Of a stretch of 64,000 bases of DNA, positions 25,627 to 35,843 are shown piece after piece. The notes beneath the pieces were generated by a model. The model was not told where the DNA came from. It saw only the letters and a program-made list of their open reading frames with translations, and made no database searches. Location: contig JAPPOQ010000015.1 in the NCBI GenBank assembly GCA_028817895.1, positions 1-64,000 on the forward strand, in the 5' to 3' direction. Source of the stretch: Ahrensia sp. Lineage in GTDB: Bacteria > Pseudomonadota > Alphaproteobacteria > Rhizobiales > Rhizobiaceae. Made by a program: the position numbers and the translations under genes. Every line of letters starts with the position of its first letter. Positions within the stretch are counted from its first letter, which is position 1.

Positions 25627-26568
25627 ATGATCAACCTTCGCGTGGCAGCGGCAGCCGCATTCAGCTCGTTTCTTCTGGCTTCTTGCCAATCTTCAAACAT
25701 TGCAGTCAGCAGCTTTGCCGGTGCCAATCTGGTCGGCGATCGAGGAGACGTCGTTGTCTCCCAGCGTATCGACCGCGAACGCATCGGAGGTGGCGCGGAT
25801 CGTACCAGACGCGTCAGGCGCAGTGCACCCACCGATACGACGGCTCTGACAACCGGGAAACGCACCGAGCCGCAATCCATCTTTTCAATTTCGGCTTTCC
25901 GTCCGGCTCCGGTTCGCACCTCGCGCAAATCACGCTCGACACTGGCAGCGCGCAATCGCGGATTCGTCAATTCAGCAGTTTTCAGCAGCACGGATCGCGA
26001 CAAGACCGGGTTTTTGTTTGCCGCTCTTCCCGCCAATGAGGCGGTAAGAAGCAGCGATAAGGGTGTTTCCCGCGCGGCACCTGTGCGCAAAAAGCGCAAG
26101 GCCAGCAAAAAGCGCCGCGCAACCAAGATGTCTCTTCGCAGGTCTAAAGCGACCCGCAAGAGGGGGGCAAAGCGCAGCGCGAAGCGCGGATCGCGCGGAA
26201 ACTACCGCAAGCTGATCGCCAAACATGCCCGCGCCAATGGTGTGCCCTTGAAGCTGGCGATGGCTGTTGTCGAGGTTGAATCCAACTTCCGCTCCAAGGC
26301 TCGGGGCGCGGCTGGCGAGATCGGCCTGATGCAAATCATGCCCCGTACGGCTCGCTATATCGGCTACAGGGGCAAGATGAAGAACCTCTACAACCCTGAT
26401 ACCAATCTGCGTTACGGCATGAAGTATCTTGGAAAGGCCTATCGCCTGGGTGGCGGCAGCACATGCGGTGCGATCCTGAAATACAATGCCGGCCATGGCG
26501 CCAAGCGCATGAACCCGATCAGCCGCAAATATTGTGCGCGCGTGGCACGTATCCTGCGCCGCGGGTAG
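25627..26568 (+). CDS. Lipoprotein lytic transglycosylase (SLT family)
   Basis: This 313-residue protein begins with a lipoprotein signal (FSSFLLASC, Cys near residue 20) and ends in an SLT domain that cleaves glycan strands with formation of 1,6-anhydroMurNAc. The catalytic Glu is E218 in VVEVESNF; GEIGLMQIMPRTAR and LRYGMKYLGKAY follow, and AILKYNAGHG closes the cleft. Between signal and catalytic domain lies a variable, low-complexity region ending in a very basic stretch (about residues 150-195, for example RKKRKASKKRRATKMSLRR), unusual for a periplasmic linker. It has its own terminator and precedes rnpB. Amidase and transglycosylase together suggest a small wall-remodelling group beside the dcw cluster. 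Confidence 0.9.
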   Translation: MINLRVAAAAAFSSFLLASCQSSNIAVSSFAGANLVGDRGDVVVSQRIDRERIGGGADRTRRVRRSAPTDTTALTTGKRTEPQSIFSISAFRPAPVRTSRKSRSTLAARNRGFVNSAVFSSTDRDKTGFLFAALPANEAVRSSDKGVSRAAPVRKKRKASKKRRATKMSLRRSKATRKRGAKRSAKRGSRGNYRKLIAKHARANGVPLKLAMAVVEVESNFRSKARGAAGEIGLMQIMPRTARYIGYRGKMKNLYNPDTNLRYGMKYLGKAYRLGGGSTCGAILKYNAGHGAKRMNPISRKYCARVARILRRG

Positions 26569-26595
26569 GGAACCCCCACCAAATCTGAAGACGTG

Positions 26596-26625
26596 AAACC
26601 CGGTCGCGCCGTGATCGGGTTTTTC
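26596..26625 (+). terminator. Rho-independent terminator of the transglycosylase gene
   Basis: AAACCCGGTC pairs with GATCGGGTTT (10 pairs including one G-U), with a seven-base loop, followed by TTTTC. It sits 27 bp past the stop codon and separates the gene from rnpB. Confidence 0.75.
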
Positions 26626-26661
26626 TTTGCCTTTCTGGCGCTGAAAAGGCACAGATACCGC

Positions 26662-27049
26662 GTCAGTCGGTCGGATGGCTGCCCGTCCGGTCTTGGGCGG
26701 GAGGAAAGTCCGGGCTCCACGGAAGAATGATGCCGGGTAACGCCCGGCGGGGGCGACCCCAGGGACAGTGCAACAGAAAGCAGACCTCCGAAGCGCCCGG
26801 GGCGTGACGGGAAGGGTGAAAGGGTGGGGTAAGAGCCCACCGCGCATCCGGCAACGGAGACGGCACGGCAAACCCCATCAGGAGCAAAACCGAATAGGGA
26901 CGCCATGTCTTGCGCGAGCAGGACCAGCTTCTTTCGAGCGGGAGCGTCCGGGTTGGTTGCATGAGGCGCCCAGCAATGTGCGCCCCAGATGAATGGTCAT
27001 CACCGACGCTTGCGCGGCGGTACAGAACCCGGCTTACAGGCCGACTGAC
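26662..27049 (+). ncRNA. rnpB: RNase P RNA, bacterial type A
   Basis: This is the catalytic RNA that trims the 5-prime leader of tRNA precursors. The outer helix P1 is formed by GTCAGTCGG at the start and CCGACTGAC at the end, a perfect match. The conserved core GAGGAAAGTCCGGGCTCCAC lies just inside the 5-prime end and ACAGAACCCGGCTTACAG near the 3-prime end, as in all bacterial RNase P RNAs. AGAAAGCAGACC and GAAAGGGTGGGGTAAGAGCC are further core parts. Length (about 388 bases) is normal for alphaproteobacteria. Reading frames crossing this stretch on either strand are spurious. Confidence 0.97.
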
Positions 27050-27126
27050 ATTTGCTCCAAGGCCTCGTTCAAAGCGCATTTGTAAACGAACCCTTAAGCT
27101 TCTCGATTCATGGTCGGTTAATGCGT

Positions 27127-27147
27127 CCCGGCAGGGTGTTTGCCGGG
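27127..27147 (+). terminator. Hairpin between rnpB and rsmH, weak terminator candidate
   Basis: CCCGGCA and TGCCGGG form a perfect seven-pair stem with loop GGGTGTT, followed by TCGCTTTCG without a strong T run. It may end or process the rnpB transcript or lie in the leader of the dcw operon. The rest of the gap from 27050 to 27283 holds no gene; in particular mraZ is not present. Confidence 0.35.
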
Positions 27148-27283
27148 TCGCTTTCGTCAAACGAGGCTGGACATCGGCGTGCAGCAAATCCTGTCTACGA
27201 GCGCTCATGCCTCATCAGCGGCGCGGCTGTTTTCCCACGCTGCTCTTTTTTCGATGGTTACCGCGAAGAGTGTGAAGCCGGTC

Positions 27284-28333
27284 ATGACATCTTCCGCCAA
27301 TGCAGACGCAGAAATCGAGGGGCACAGCCAAGTGCCCTTGAAGCATGTGCCTGTGATGCTTGGCGAAGTGCTCCATGCAGCGCAGCTTCGGGAAGGTGAC
27401 CGCGTCATCGATGCGACCTTTGGAGCCGGCGGCTACAGCAAGGCCTTTCTCGGTGCCGAGGTGGAAGTTCTTGCCATTGATCGTGACCCGCAAGCCATTG
27501 CGGACGGGCAGAAGCTCGTTGAGCGCGCAAAGGGCAGGCTGACCCTGATACAGGGGCGCTTTTCACAACTTGCCGATATCACCGCTGAGCATGGCTGGTC
27601 GCAAGTTGATGCGGTCGTGGCCGATATCGGCGTTTCATCCATGCAGATTGATCAGGCCGAACGCGGCTTTTCCTTCATGAAGGATGGTCCGCTGGACATG
27701 CGCATGTCGCAGGCCGGGCCGAATGCGGCCGACGTGGTCAACACTCTGCCGCGGTCGGATTTGACGCGGATCATCGGTATTCTCGGCGAGGAGAAGCAGG
27801 CCTCGCGCATTTCTGCGGAGATCGTTGAGTGGCGGGACCGACAGCCCTTCGTAACAACGCAGGAGTTGGCGCGCTGCATCGAGAAGGTGTTGGGTCGCAA
27901 ACATTCTGACAGGACACACCCCGCGACGAGGACGTTTCAGGCGCTGCGCATCTTTGTAAATGGCGAGCTGGAAGAACTGGCTCATGCCCTCTTGGCTTGT
28001 GAGCGCGTGTTGAAGCCGGGTGGGCGACTGGTCGTGGTCTCTTTTCATTCGCTGGAGGACCGCATGGTCAAAGCGTTTCTGACAGACCGGTCCTCCGTTG
28101 CGCGCGGCTCGCGTCACATGCCGCAGGCAGAAGCTCCGCCGCCGACTTTCACTCTGGTCAAACGCGGCGCACAATCGGCGTCAGCACAGGAGATCGAGAA
28201 CAATGTGCGCGCGCGCTCCGCAAAGCTGCGCTTTGGCGTGCGTTCAGACGTGCCCGCGCGTCCGGCGGACCTTTCCGTGTTCAAACTGCCGAGGCTCGCA
28301 CAATTGCAACCGTCCAGCCGAGGGGTGCTCTAG
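27284..28333 (+). CDS. rsmH: 16S rRNA (cytosine1402-N4)-methyltransferase RsmH
   Basis: RsmH (MraW) methylates N4 of C1402 in 16S rRNA, tuning start-codon choice. The 349-residue protein has KHVPVMLGEVL at its head, the SAM site DATFGAGGYSKAFL, AIDRDPQAI, and the family blocks VVADIGVSSMQID, FSFMKDGPLDMRMSQ, THPATRTFQALRIFVNGELE and VVSFHSLEDRMVK. The ATG at MTSSANADAE is chosen; another ATG ten codons earlier is possible, and neither has a strong ribosome binding site. It is the first gene of the dcw cluster here, two bases before ftsL, and lacks the usual mraZ in front. Confidence 0.96.
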   Translation: MTSSANADAEIEGHSQVPLKHVPVMLGEVLHAAQLREGDRVIDATFGAGGYSKAFLGAEVEVLAIDRDPQAIADGQKLVERAKGRLTLIQGRFSQLADITAEHGWSQVDAVVADIGVSSMQIDQAERGFSFMKDGPLDMRMSQAGPNAADVVNTLPRSDLTRIIGILGEEKQASRISAEIVEWRDRQPFVTTQELARCIEKVLGRKHSDRTHPATRTFQALRIFVNGELEELAHALLACERVLKPGGRLVVVSFHSLEDRMVKAFLTDRSSVARGSRHMPQAEAPPPTFTLVKRGAQSASAQEIENNVRARSAKLRFGVRSDVPARPADLSVFKLPRLAQLQPSSRGVL

Positions 28334-28335
28334 CG

Positions 28336-28725
28336 ATGTTCGCCCGGATCATCGATTTACTGCTGATTTGCGTCGCCATTGCCGGTGCGGTGTGGACCTA
28401 TCAAATCAAGCATGAGGCCGAAAGCTCCGCCAATCGCATCAAGAGCGTGCAGGCTCAGATCGCGGCACAAAACCGCAAGATCGTATTGCTGGAGGCCGAT
28501 TGGGCGATCGAGACCGCGCCCGGACGGCTGGAAGGTTTGGCTGGCCGTTTTGAAGATCAGCTTGAGCTGCGTCGCATGGAATCCAGCCAGATCGCGACCC
28601 GGGATGAACTGCCAAGACTTCGACAAGCGCCAAGCGCTCGCGACGGCGAAACATGGGCGGCCAGAAATGATAACACGATCACCGGAAGCATTGGCGAGTT
28701 AATCGAACGGGAGGGCGGTCGATGA
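28336..28725 (+). CDS. ftsL: Cell division protein FtsL
   Basis: FtsL is a small bitopic protein that joins FtsB and FtsQ and activates FtsWI at the septum. The 129 residues consist of a short head, one membrane helix (IIDLLLICVAIAGAVWTYQI, about 5-24), a periplasmic coiled coil (AESSANRIKSVQAQIAAQNR), and the rhizobial signature LEADWAIETAPGRLEGLAGR. A polar C-terminal tail of about 50 residues is of the alphaproteobacterial type. Sequence conservation is low in this family, so position between rsmH and ftsI is strong support. Its stop overlaps the ftsI start by ATGA. Confidence 0.92.
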   Translation: MFARIIDLLLICVAIAGAVWTYQIKHEAESSANRIKSVQAQIAAQNRKIVLLEADWAIETAPGRLEGLAGRFEDQLELRRMESSQIATRDELPRLRQAPSARDGETWAARNDNTITGSIGELIEREGGR

Positions 28726-30443
28726 TGAGCTGGTTGTTGACACCTGTTCGCAGGCTCCTGCGTCCCAAAGGTCTGCAAATTGTGCAGGGACCGCAGGGCG
28801 ACGCGCAAACACGCGATCGCATCATTCTGGTCATGATCGGCGTCGTGGCCGTGTTTTCGATCATTCAGTTGCGTCTGGTTTATCTGGCCAATGTCGATGG
28901 AAGTCGTGGGACCATTCGGCAGCAGGGCGATTTGGGGCTGACTGCCGCTCGCCCCCGCATTCTTGATCGAAATGGTGAGGTGCTTGCACTTGATATCGAG
29001 GTGCAATCGCTCTTCGCTGAGCCGCGGCTGATCGACAATCCTGACGAGACCTATGAGGCACTGGTCACGGTGCTGCCCGATCTGGATTTTGACACGACAA
29101 TGAGGCGGCTGCGCAGCGATCTTGGTTTTGCCTGGATCAAGCGCGAGATTACCCCCCGTCAGCAGGCGGACATATTGGCGCTGGGACTGCCCGGTATCGA
29201 TTTCCGGCCAGAAACCAAGCGTCACTATCCGGCTGGAAACGCCGCCTCTCATGTTCTTGGGCACACGAATATCGACAATCGCGGAATTGCCGGTTTCGAA
29301 AAGCATCTCGACGACACTTGGCTGCGTGAACTTCATGCTTCCGGCTTCCAGATCGGATCGGACTTGCAGCCGGTTCAGCTTGCGCTGGATCTGAGGGTTC
29401 AGCACTTCGTTCGCAAAGCCCTGGCCGCCGCGATGGAACGCTATCGGGCCATCGCCGCTGCCGGTGTGGTGCTTGACGCGCATACAGGTGAAATCGTCGC
29501 CATGTCGTCTTTGCCGGACTACAATCCCAACGACCCGGTGGATGCTCTCAAACCCGATCGGCTCAACCGCATGTCGGCGGGCGTTTATGAAATGGGATCG
29601 ACTTTCAAGACCTTTACGACCGCTATGGCGCTCGACAGCGGCAAGGTCGATTTGAGGAGCAAGTTCGACGCGCGCAAACCGATCATCATCGGTCGCAGGC
29701 CGATCAATGATTTTCACGGCAAAAAGCGCATTCTCAGCGTGCCGGAAGTGTTCATCTATTCCTCCAACATCGGCACGGCGAAGATGACCGAAGCCGTGGG
29801 TATTCCCGCGCAGCAGGAATTTCTGACGCGTATCGGCTTGCTGTCGAAAATGGAGGGGCTTGAACTTCCTGAAATTGCCACGCCGCAACAACCCAGGGAA
29901 TGGCGCAAGGTTCACTCCATCACCATTTCCTTCGGTCATGGTGTATCCACCACGCCGCTGCAAACGGCTGTGGCCGCAGCCGCTTTGGTGAATGGCGGCA
30001 AGCTGATCCCTCCCACCTTGCAACCACGCGGCCGCAGCGAGGCAGATGCGCTCGCCAAACAGGTCATGCAAAGGGAGACCAGCGATATCATGCGCTATCT
30101 GATGCGGCTGAACGTGCTGAAAGGCTCAGGACGACGCGCCGAAGTGCCCGGATTTTTGGTCGGCGGAAAGACCGGGACGGCGGAGAAGGTGGTCAATGGA
30201 CGCTATTCCAATGAAAAGCGGTTCAACGCCTTCCTGGCAGCCTTTCCAGTCACCGATCCACGCTATGTCGTGCTTGTCATTCTTGATGAGCCCAAGCCCG
30301 AAGAAGGCCAGCGCTACGCCACGGCGGGCCTGAACACGGCTCCCGTCGTCGGGGAGATCATTGAGCGTGCCGCACCACTGCTCGGTGTGGAGCCTGACTT
30401 TCGGGTCCGCGATACCGCCATTTTGTCGTCTTATCGCCGCTGA
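28722..30443 (+). CDS. ftsI: Septal transpeptidase FtsI (PBP3)
   Basis: This class B penicillin-binding protein crosslinks septal peptidoglycan with FtsW. In 573 residues it has a membrane anchor near 45-65 ([20 protein letters not shown]), the PBP dimer domain beginning [20 protein letters not shown], and the transpeptidase domain. Motif 1 is S293-TFK in [14 protein letters not shown], motif 2 is S347-S-N, and motif 3 is K483-TG in [10 protein letters not shown]. All three are intact. It starts inside the ftsL stop codon, so translation is coupled. The N-terminal Arg-rich head [10 protein letters not shown] is cytoplasmic. Confidence 0.97.
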   Translation: MMSWLLTPVRRLLRPKGLQIVQGPQGDAQTRDRIILVMIGVVAVFSIIQLRLVYLANVDGSRGTIRQQGDLGLTAARPRILDRNGEVLALDIEVQSLFAEPRLIDNPDETYEALVTVLPDLDFDTTMRRLRSDLGFAWIKREITPRQQADILALGLPGIDFRPETKRHYPAGNAASHVLGHTNIDNRGIAGFEKHLDDTWLRELHASGFQIGSDLQPVQLALDLRVQHFVRKALAAAMERYRAIAAAGVVLDAHTGEIVAMSSLPDYNPNDPVDALKPDRLNRMSAGVYEMGSTFKTFTTAMALDSGKVDLRSKFDARKPIIIGRRPINDFHGKKRILSVPEVFIYSSNIGTAKMTEAVGIPAQQEFLTRIGLLSKMEGLELPEIATPQQPREWRKVHSITISFGHGVSTTPLQTAVAAAALVNGGKLIPPTLQPRGRSEADALAKQVMQRETSDIMRYLMRLNVLKGSGRRAEVPGFLVGGKTGTAEKVVNGRYSNEKRFNAFLAAFPVTDPRYVVLVILDEPKPEEGQRYATAGLNTAPVVGEIIERAAPLLGVEPDFRVRDTAILSSYRR

Positions 30444-30469
30444 AACGTCTCAACCATTCCGGACCGGAT

Positions 30470-31912
30470 ATGAAACTGTCTGATTTGATCGCTGAAGGGA
30501 CACTGAGCGGCACCGATCGGGAGGTGAGCGACCTGACGGCTGACTCACGCCAGGTGCAAGCCGGATTTGTATTTGCAGCGCTTCCGGGCTCGACGGCGGA
30601 TGGAACAAGCTTCATCCCGTCGGCCATTGAGAACGGCGCTGCCGCCGTGCTTTGCGCGCAGGACACGGATACCAGCCTCTTCAAGGTTCCCTGCGTGAAA
30701 GCCGCTGATCCGCGCCGGGAACTGGCCTTGATGGCGGCACGCTATTTTGGCCAGCAGCCAAAGGTCATGGCGGCGGTAACGGGCACGGCTGGCAAAACGT
30801 CGGTCGCATCCTTTTTGCGCCAGATTTGGGCGGCGACCGGCGAAATGGCCGCGATGATCGGCACAACGGGTGTCGTTGCTCCGGGATTGACCGATTACGG
30901 GTCGCTCACAACTCCAGACCCGGTGCGGTTGCACGAGTTGCTCTCCAAACTGACGCAGGGCGGCGTGACCCATTGTTCGATGGAAGCCTCGTCGCATGGC
31001 CTTGACCAGCGTCGGTTGGACGGCGTGAGGCTTTCCGTCGGCGGGTTCACCAATCTTGGCCGGGATCATCTCGACTACCACGCGACGATTGAGGACTATC
31101 TCGCCGCTAAGATGCGCTTGTTCGACAGCCTGCTGGAAGCGGTTCAGCCTGCCATCGTCTGGGCCGATGATGTGTTCTCGCAAGCCGTCATGCATGCGGC
31201 CTCGCGGCGTGGACTGCGCATGCTCACCGTCGGTCACAAGGGTGAATTTTTGGCCCTGAAACGTGTCGAGCAGCAACGCTATGCGCAGGTCGCTCAGGTG
31301 GAGCATGAGGGCGCTCTCCACCACGTAACGCTCCCCATGGCGGGCGAATTTCAGCTGGCCAATGCGCTGGTTGCCACCGGTATGGCAATTGCGACGGGCA
31401 CGGACGTAAAGGCAGCCTTTGCCGCTCTTGCCGATTTGCAAGGAGCCCCAGGACGGCTGGAACTGGTTGGCAAGTCCAAACAGGGAGCGCCGGCCTATGT
31501 TGATTATGCGCACAAGCCGGAGGCGTTGGAGCATGTGCTTGAGGCTTTGCGACCCTATACGACAGGAAAGCTCATTCTAGTGTTCGGTTGCGGAGGTGAT
31601 CGCGACAAGGGCAAGCGCCCCATTATGGGCGAGATCGCGCAGCGCCTTGCGGATCGGGTGATCGTCACCGACGACAATCCGCGAACCGAAGATGCGTCCT
31701 CGATTCGCGCTCAGATACTGGCCGCCGCGCCGGATGCTACCGAAATTGCAGACCGCAGTGATGCCATTCACGCCGCTGTGGCGATGCTGGGCGCGGGCGA
31801 CACGCTCGTGGTTGCGGGCAAAGGCCACGAGGAAGGACAGATTGTGGGCGATCAGGTCTTGCCCTTTTCCGATCACGCCGTTTTGCGCGCAGCGCTTGAG
31901 GAGAGCCACTGA
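30470..31912 (+). CDS. murE: UDP-MurNAc-L-Ala-D-Glu:meso-diaminopimelate ligase MurE
   Basis: MurE adds the third stem residue to the UDP-MurNAc-dipeptide with ATP. The 480-residue protein has the three Mur-ligase domains. The P-loop reads [13 protein letters not shown] (residues 102-114), with Ala where Asn is usual. [32 protein letters not shown] and [14 protein letters not shown] are family blocks. The specificity loop TDDNPRTED is the DNPR form that selects meso-diaminopimelate, as expected for a Gram-negative. It begins 26 bases after ftsI and shares one base with the murF start (TGATG). Confidence 0.96.
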   Translation: MKLSDLIAEGTLSGTDREVSDLTADSRQVQAGFVFAALPGSTADGTSFIPSAIENGAAAVLCAQDTDTSLFKVPCVKAADPRRELALMAARYFGQQPKVMAAVTGTAGKTSVASFLRQIWAATGEMAAMIGTTGVVAPGLTDYGSLTTPDPVRLHELLSKLTQGGVTHCSMEASSHGLDQRRLDGVRLSVGGFTNLGRDHLDYHATIEDYLAAKMRLFDSLLEAVQPAIVWADDVFSQAVMHAASRRGLRMLTVGHKGEFLALKRVEQQRYAQVAQVEHEGALHHVTLPMAGEFQLANALVATGMAIATGTDVKAAFAALADLQGAPGRLELVGKSKQGAPAYVDYAHKPEALEHVLEALRPYTTGKLILVFGCGGDRDKGKRPIMGEIAQRLADRVIVTDDNPRTEDASSIRAQILAAAPDATEIADRSDAIHAAVAMLGAGDTLVVAGKGHEEGQIVGDQVLPFSDHAVLRAALEESH

Positions 31913-33312
31913 TGCTGTGGAGCGTTGACGATATGGCCAAGGCCATGGATGCGCGTCTACAGGGCGACATGCCCGATTGTGTCACGGGCATTTCCATCGA
32001 CAGCCGCACGATCGGTCCAGGCGAGGCCTATTTCGCCATTCTGGGTGACGTTCATGATGGTCATAAATTCGTCGCTGCTGCGCATGGCAATGGAGGAGCG
32101 GTATCGGTTGTGTCTGCCGATTGGGTGGACCGTCTGGAAGGCGAGACCGGCCCGCTTATGATTGTGGACGATGTTCTGCCCGCGCTGGAAAAGCTTGGTG
32201 AGGCGGCGCGAGCGCGCAGCAAGGCGAAGATCATCGCGGTCACCGGCAGCGTCGGCAAAACCACCACCAAGGAAGCCCTGCGCACGGCCCTCGCGCCGAG
32301 CGGAACGGTTCACGCCTCGGACAAGAGCTTCAACAATCACTGGGGAGTGCCGCTCACGCTGGCGCGCATGCCGCAGCAGGCAGATTTCGGTGTGTTCGAG
32401 ATCGGTATGAACCATCCAAACGAGATTTCGCCGCTGGTCAAAATGGTGCGGCCGCATATTGCGATGATCACCATCGTTGCCGCCGTTCATCTGGGCGCCT
32501 TTGACAGCGTGGATGGCATTGCCAAGGCCAAGGCGGAGATTTTCGACGGCCTGGAACCGGACGGTCATGCCCTCATCAATGCCGATGATAAACGCTTTGA
32601 CATGCAGGTTGCGTTTGCGCGGGCCAAGGGCATCTCCAACATTGTGAGCTTTGGTGAGGCCAAAACAGCCGATGCCCGCATTGAAAAACTGGTGGAGCAT
32701 GGCAGTTGCTCCTGCCTCACCGCCACGGTGCTTGGTCACGATATGGTTGTGAAGATCGGCGCGCCGGGGCGGCATATCGCGCAAAATGTGATGGCGGTGT
32801 TGGCGAGTTGCGAACTGGCCGGGGCGGATTTGGCCAAGGCAGGATTGGCCATGGCCAGTCTCGGTGCTGTGAAGGGCAGGGGGCAGCAACACATATTGCA
32901 GTCACCTTCCGGGCCGTATCGCCTGATTGACGAAAGCTACAATGCCAATCCGACCAGCATGCGTGCCGCGCTGGCGCTCTTGGCCGCCGCGCAAGTGAAG
33001 GCACGCGGCCGACGCATCGCCGTGATGGGCGACATGCTGGAATTGGGGCCTACCTCCGCGCAAATGCATGCCGATCTTGCCGAAGACATCAAAAAGCTCG
33101 GTATCGACAAGGTCTACCTTGCGGGACCGGAAATGAAGGCGCTGCACAAACGGTTCACCAACAGCATTCATGCCAATACGATCGATGATCTCATCGCCCC
33201 GATTGCTCAAGACTTAAGAGAAGGGGACGTGCTGATGGCCAAAGCCTCCTTCGGCATGAACTTTGCGAAGCTTATCGACCATCTGTTAGACATTGGCGCT
33301 AGCGAATCATAA
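31912..33312 (+). CDS. murF: UDP-MurNAc-tripeptide:D-Ala-D-Ala ligase MurF
   Basis: MurF attaches the D-Ala-D-Ala dipeptide made by Ddl, finishing the UDP-MurNAc-pentapeptide. The 466 residues include the ATP loop VTGSVGKTTTKEALR, DKSFNNHWGVPLTL, FEIGMNHPNEISPL, and RLIDESYNANPTSMRAALAL, all typical. The N-terminal domain carries GISIDSRTIGPGEAYFAI, the UDP-binding part. The start overlaps the murE stop by one base, so translation is coupled. The next gene, mraY, starts 36 bases after its stop. Confidence 0.97.
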   Translation: MLWSVDDMAKAMDARLQGDMPDCVTGISIDSRTIGPGEAYFAILGDVHDGHKFVAAAHGNGGAVSVVSADWVDRLEGETGPLMIVDDVLPALEKLGEAARARSKAKIIAVTGSVGKTTTKEALRTALAPSGTVHASDKSFNNHWGVPLTLARMPQQADFGVFEIGMNHPNEISPLVKMVRPHIAMITIVAAVHLGAFDSVDGIAKAKAEIFDGLEPDGHALINADDKRFDMQVAFARAKGISNIVSFGEAKTADARIEKLVEHGSCSCLTATVLGHDMVVKIGAPGRHIAQNVMAVLASCELAGADLAKAGLAMASLGAVKGRGQQHILQSPSGPYRLIDESYNANPTSMRAALALLAAAQVKARGRRIAVMGDMLELGPTSAQMHADLAEDIKKLGIDKVYLAGPEMKALHKRFTNSIHANTIDDLIAPIAQDLREGDVLMAKASFGMNFAKLIDHLLDIGASES

Positions 33313-33348
33313 CGCCCCAACGCCGTTGTCGGCACTCAGGGACCCTGC

Positions 33349-34452
33349 ATGCTTCATTTTTTGTCCGAGTTTGGGGACACGATCCCGCTGCTCAACGTTT
33401 TCCGTTACATCACCTTTCGAACCGGTGGCGCTTTGCTGACATCGGCGCTGATCGTGTTTCTTTTTGGCCCGGCAATCATTCGGTCCTTGCGTGGTCGCCA
33501 AAGAAAGGGTCAGCCCATCCGCGCCGATGGCCCCGCTACCCATTTCAAAAAGGCCGGAACGCCCACAATGGGTGGGTTGATGATCATTGTCGGCTTGGTT
33601 GGGTCCGCTCTGCTATGGGCGGATTTGCGCAGCCCCCTGGTCTGGACGGTGCTGCTGGTGACGCTGATTTTCGGCGGTATCGGCTTTTATGACGACTATC
33701 TGAAAATCACCAAAGCCTCTGACAAGGGCTTTTCGGGCCGAACAAGGCTGCTTTTGGAGTTCGCCATTGCGGCGGTGGCCTGTTTCATCATCATGAAAAC
33801 GGCTGAGGGCACAGCACCAGCCGGCTCGGCAGACCTGTCCAGCGCGCTCACCTTTCCATTCTTCAAGAATTTGGTGTTGGAACTTGGCCTGTTCTTCGTG
33901 GTCTTTGGCGCTTTCGTCATTGTCGGGGCGGGAAATGCGGTCAATCTGACGGATGGGCTGGACGGTCTGGCCATCGTGCCGGTGATGATCGCCTGCGCCT
34001 CCTTCGGCGTGATTGCGTATCTCGCAGGAAACAAGGTGTTTGCCGATTATCTGCAGATCCATTTCACTCTGGGTTCGGGCGAATTGGCCATCATTTGCGG
34101 CGCAGTCATCGGGGCCGGTCTTGGCTTTTTGTGGTTCAATGCACCACCGGCAGCGATTTTCATGGGCGATACCGGGTCGCTTGCACTGGGCGGCATGCTG
34201 GGGACGGTGGCGGTTGCGGCAAAACACGAGATCGTGCTCGCGATTATTGGCGGTCTGTTTGTCATGGAAGCCATGTCGGTGGTCATTCAGGTCATGTCCT
34301 ACAAGCTGACTGGCAAGCGCGTGTTCAAGATGGCGCCGATCCACCACCATTTTGAGCAACTGGGCTGGACGGAAAGTCAGGTGGTGATCCGCTTCTGGAT
34401 TATTTCCATCATGTTCGCGCTAATCGGTCTGGCCACGCTGAAACTGCGGTGA
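33349..34452 (+). CDS. mraY: Phospho-MurNAc-pentapeptide transferase MraY
   Basis: MraY transfers phospho-MurNAc-pentapeptide to undecaprenyl phosphate, making lipid I at the inner membrane. The 367-residue protein is polytopic, with about ten hydrophobic helices. Catalytic marks are [13 protein letters not shown] (Asp pair), [11 protein letters not shown] and the cytoplasmic [13 protein letters not shown] His cluster, plus [10 protein letters not shown] near the N-terminus and [11 protein letters not shown]. An AGGGACC precedes the ATG. Its stop overlaps the GTG start of murD (GTGA). Confidence 0.97.
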   Translation: MLHFLSEFGDTIPLLNVFRYITFRTGGALLTSALIVFLFGPAIIRSLRGRQRKGQPIRADGPATHFKKAGTPTMGGLMIIVGLVGSALLWADLRSPLVWTVLLVTLIFGGIGFYDDYLKITKASDKGFSGRTRLLLEFAIAAVACFIIMKTAEGTAPAGSADLSSALTFPFFKNLVLELGLFFVVFGAFVIVGAGNAVNLTDGLDGLAIVPVMIACASFGVIAYLAGNKVFADYLQIHFTLGSGELAIICGAVIGAGLGFLWFNAPPAAIFMGDTGSLALGGMLGTVAVAAKHEIVLAIIGGLFVMEAMSVVIQVMSYKLTGKRVFKMAPIHHHFEQLGWTESQVVIRFWIISIMFALIGLATLKLR

Positions 34453-35837
34453 TCGCTGTCTCTACATGCGCAGGCCAGCGCGTTGCGCTGTTTGGGCTCG
34501 GCGGGTCAGGCCTCATTGCCGCCAGAGCTTTGATGGCTGGCGGTGCCGATGTGGTCGCCTTCGATGACAATCCCGGCAATGTCGCCAAGGCTCAGGCGCA
34601 AGGCATCACGACTGCCGATCTGCGCGATATCGACTGGAATGACATCGCGGCGCTTGTGCTGGCGCCCGGGGTTCCGCTGACCCACCCGCAGCCGCATTGG
34701 AGTGTGGATCTGGCGAAAGCGGCGGGAGTCGAGATTATCGGCGACATCGAACTGTTTGTGCGCGAGTTGCAGGCGGCAGGCCGACGCACGCCGTTCGTTG
34801 CCATCACCGGCACCAATGGCAAATCAACAACGACGGCACTGATCGCGCATGTGCTGGCCCATGCCGGGCGAAACGTTCAGATGGGCGGCAATATCGGCCG
34901 GGCAGTGCTTGATCTGGATCCGATTGCGGAGGGGCCGCATGCCGCCAATCAGGTTTATGTTGTTGAGTGTTCCTCCTACCAGATCGATCTGTCACCGGGT
35001 TTGCATCCCCATGTGGGCGTGTTGCTCAATGTCACGCCGGATCATCTGGAGCGGCATGGCACGATTGAAAACTATGCCGCGATCAAGGAACGGCTGGTGG
35101 CGAAAGCTGATCTTGCGATCATCGGCATCGATGACGAGTATTGCCGCGCCGTTGCCGGGCGCATTGAGGAGACACGGCGCGAGACGGTGTCCATAACCAC
35201 GACGCTGGCGGACATATCGCTGGATGATGGCGCGCTGGTTGCCTCTGACGGGAAGCGTCTGGCAAGTCTTGGCGACATCGGGTCTTTGCGCGGTCGTCAC
35301 AATGCGCAAAACGCGGCTGCCGCATTTGCTGCTTGTCATGCGCTTGGCCTCTCGCCAGAGGAGATACAGGCCGGATTTGAGAGTTTTCCGGGTCTCGCCC
35401 ATCGCATGGAGCAGGTTGGCCATGTGGGCGACGTGCTTTTCGTGAACGATTCAAAGGCAACCAACGCGGAAGCTGCTGCGCCGGCGCTGACAAGCTTTGA
35501 GCGGTGCTACTGGATCGCCGGGGGCCTCGCCAAGGACGGCGGTATTGCGCCGTTGGAGCCGCATTTTGGGCGCGTGGCGAAGGCCTATTTCATCGGAGAG
35601 GCGGCGGGGCACTTTGCGGCCCAGTTCGAAGATACGATTCCTTATGAAATTTCCGGCACTTTGCAAGACGCCGTTAACCACGCGGCGTCCGATGCAGCCA
35701 AAGCAGGTGGTGCCCAGGCGGTGCTCCTGTCTCCGGCAGCGGCGAGTTTCGACCAGTTTCCCAATTTTGAGAAACGGGGCGATGCATTCAAGGATGCAGT
35801 GGCGCGGTTGAAGGGGTTTGCTCCGATCAAGGGTTGA
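34449..35837 (+). CDS. murD: UDP-MurNAc-L-Ala:D-Glu ligase MurD
   Basis: MurD adds D-glutamate to UDP-MurNAc-L-alanine. The 462-residue protein has a Rossmann-like first domain ([20 protein letters not shown]), the ATP loop [56 protein letters not shown], and the third domain with [17 protein letters not shown] and [20 protein letters not shown]. It starts with GTG inside the mraY stop, a reinitiation arrangement, and ftsW begins six bases after it. Confidence 0.96.
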   Translation: MIAVSTCAGQRVALFGLGGSGLIAARALMAGGADVVAFDDNPGNVAKAQAQGITTADLRDIDWNDIAALVLAPGVPLTHPQPHWSVDLAKAAGVEIIGDIELFVRELQAAGRRTPFVAITGTNGKSTTTALIAHVLAHAGRNVQMGGNIGRAVLDLDPIAEGPHAANQVYVVECSSYQIDLSPGLHPHVGVLLNVTPDHLERHGTIENYAAIKERLVAKADLAIIGIDDEYCRAVAGRIEETRRETVSITTTLADISLDDGALVASDGKRLASLGDIGSLRGRHNAQNAAAAFAACHALGLSPEEIQAGFESFPGLAHRMEQVGHVGDVLFVNDSKATNAEAAAPALTSFERCYWIAGGLAKDGGIAPLEPHFGRVAKAYFIGEAAGHFAAQFEDTIPYEISGTLQDAVNHAASDAAKAGGAQAVLLSPAAASFDQFPNFEKRGDAFKDAVARLKGFAPIKG

Positions 35838-35843
35838 GTATCG

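Noticed and set aside
26627-26658. Possible rnpB promoter with AGATAC near 26653
   Set aside because: The element is too close to the RNA start and the -35 spacing does not fit.
26663-27208. Open frames crossing the rnpB region on both strands
   Set aside because: The stretch is RNase P RNA with perfect P1 pairing and conserved core sequences.
28557-30071. Open frame of about 500 codons on the minus strand opposite ftsL/ftsI
   Set aside because: No family features are seen; the plus-strand genes carry all PBP motifs.
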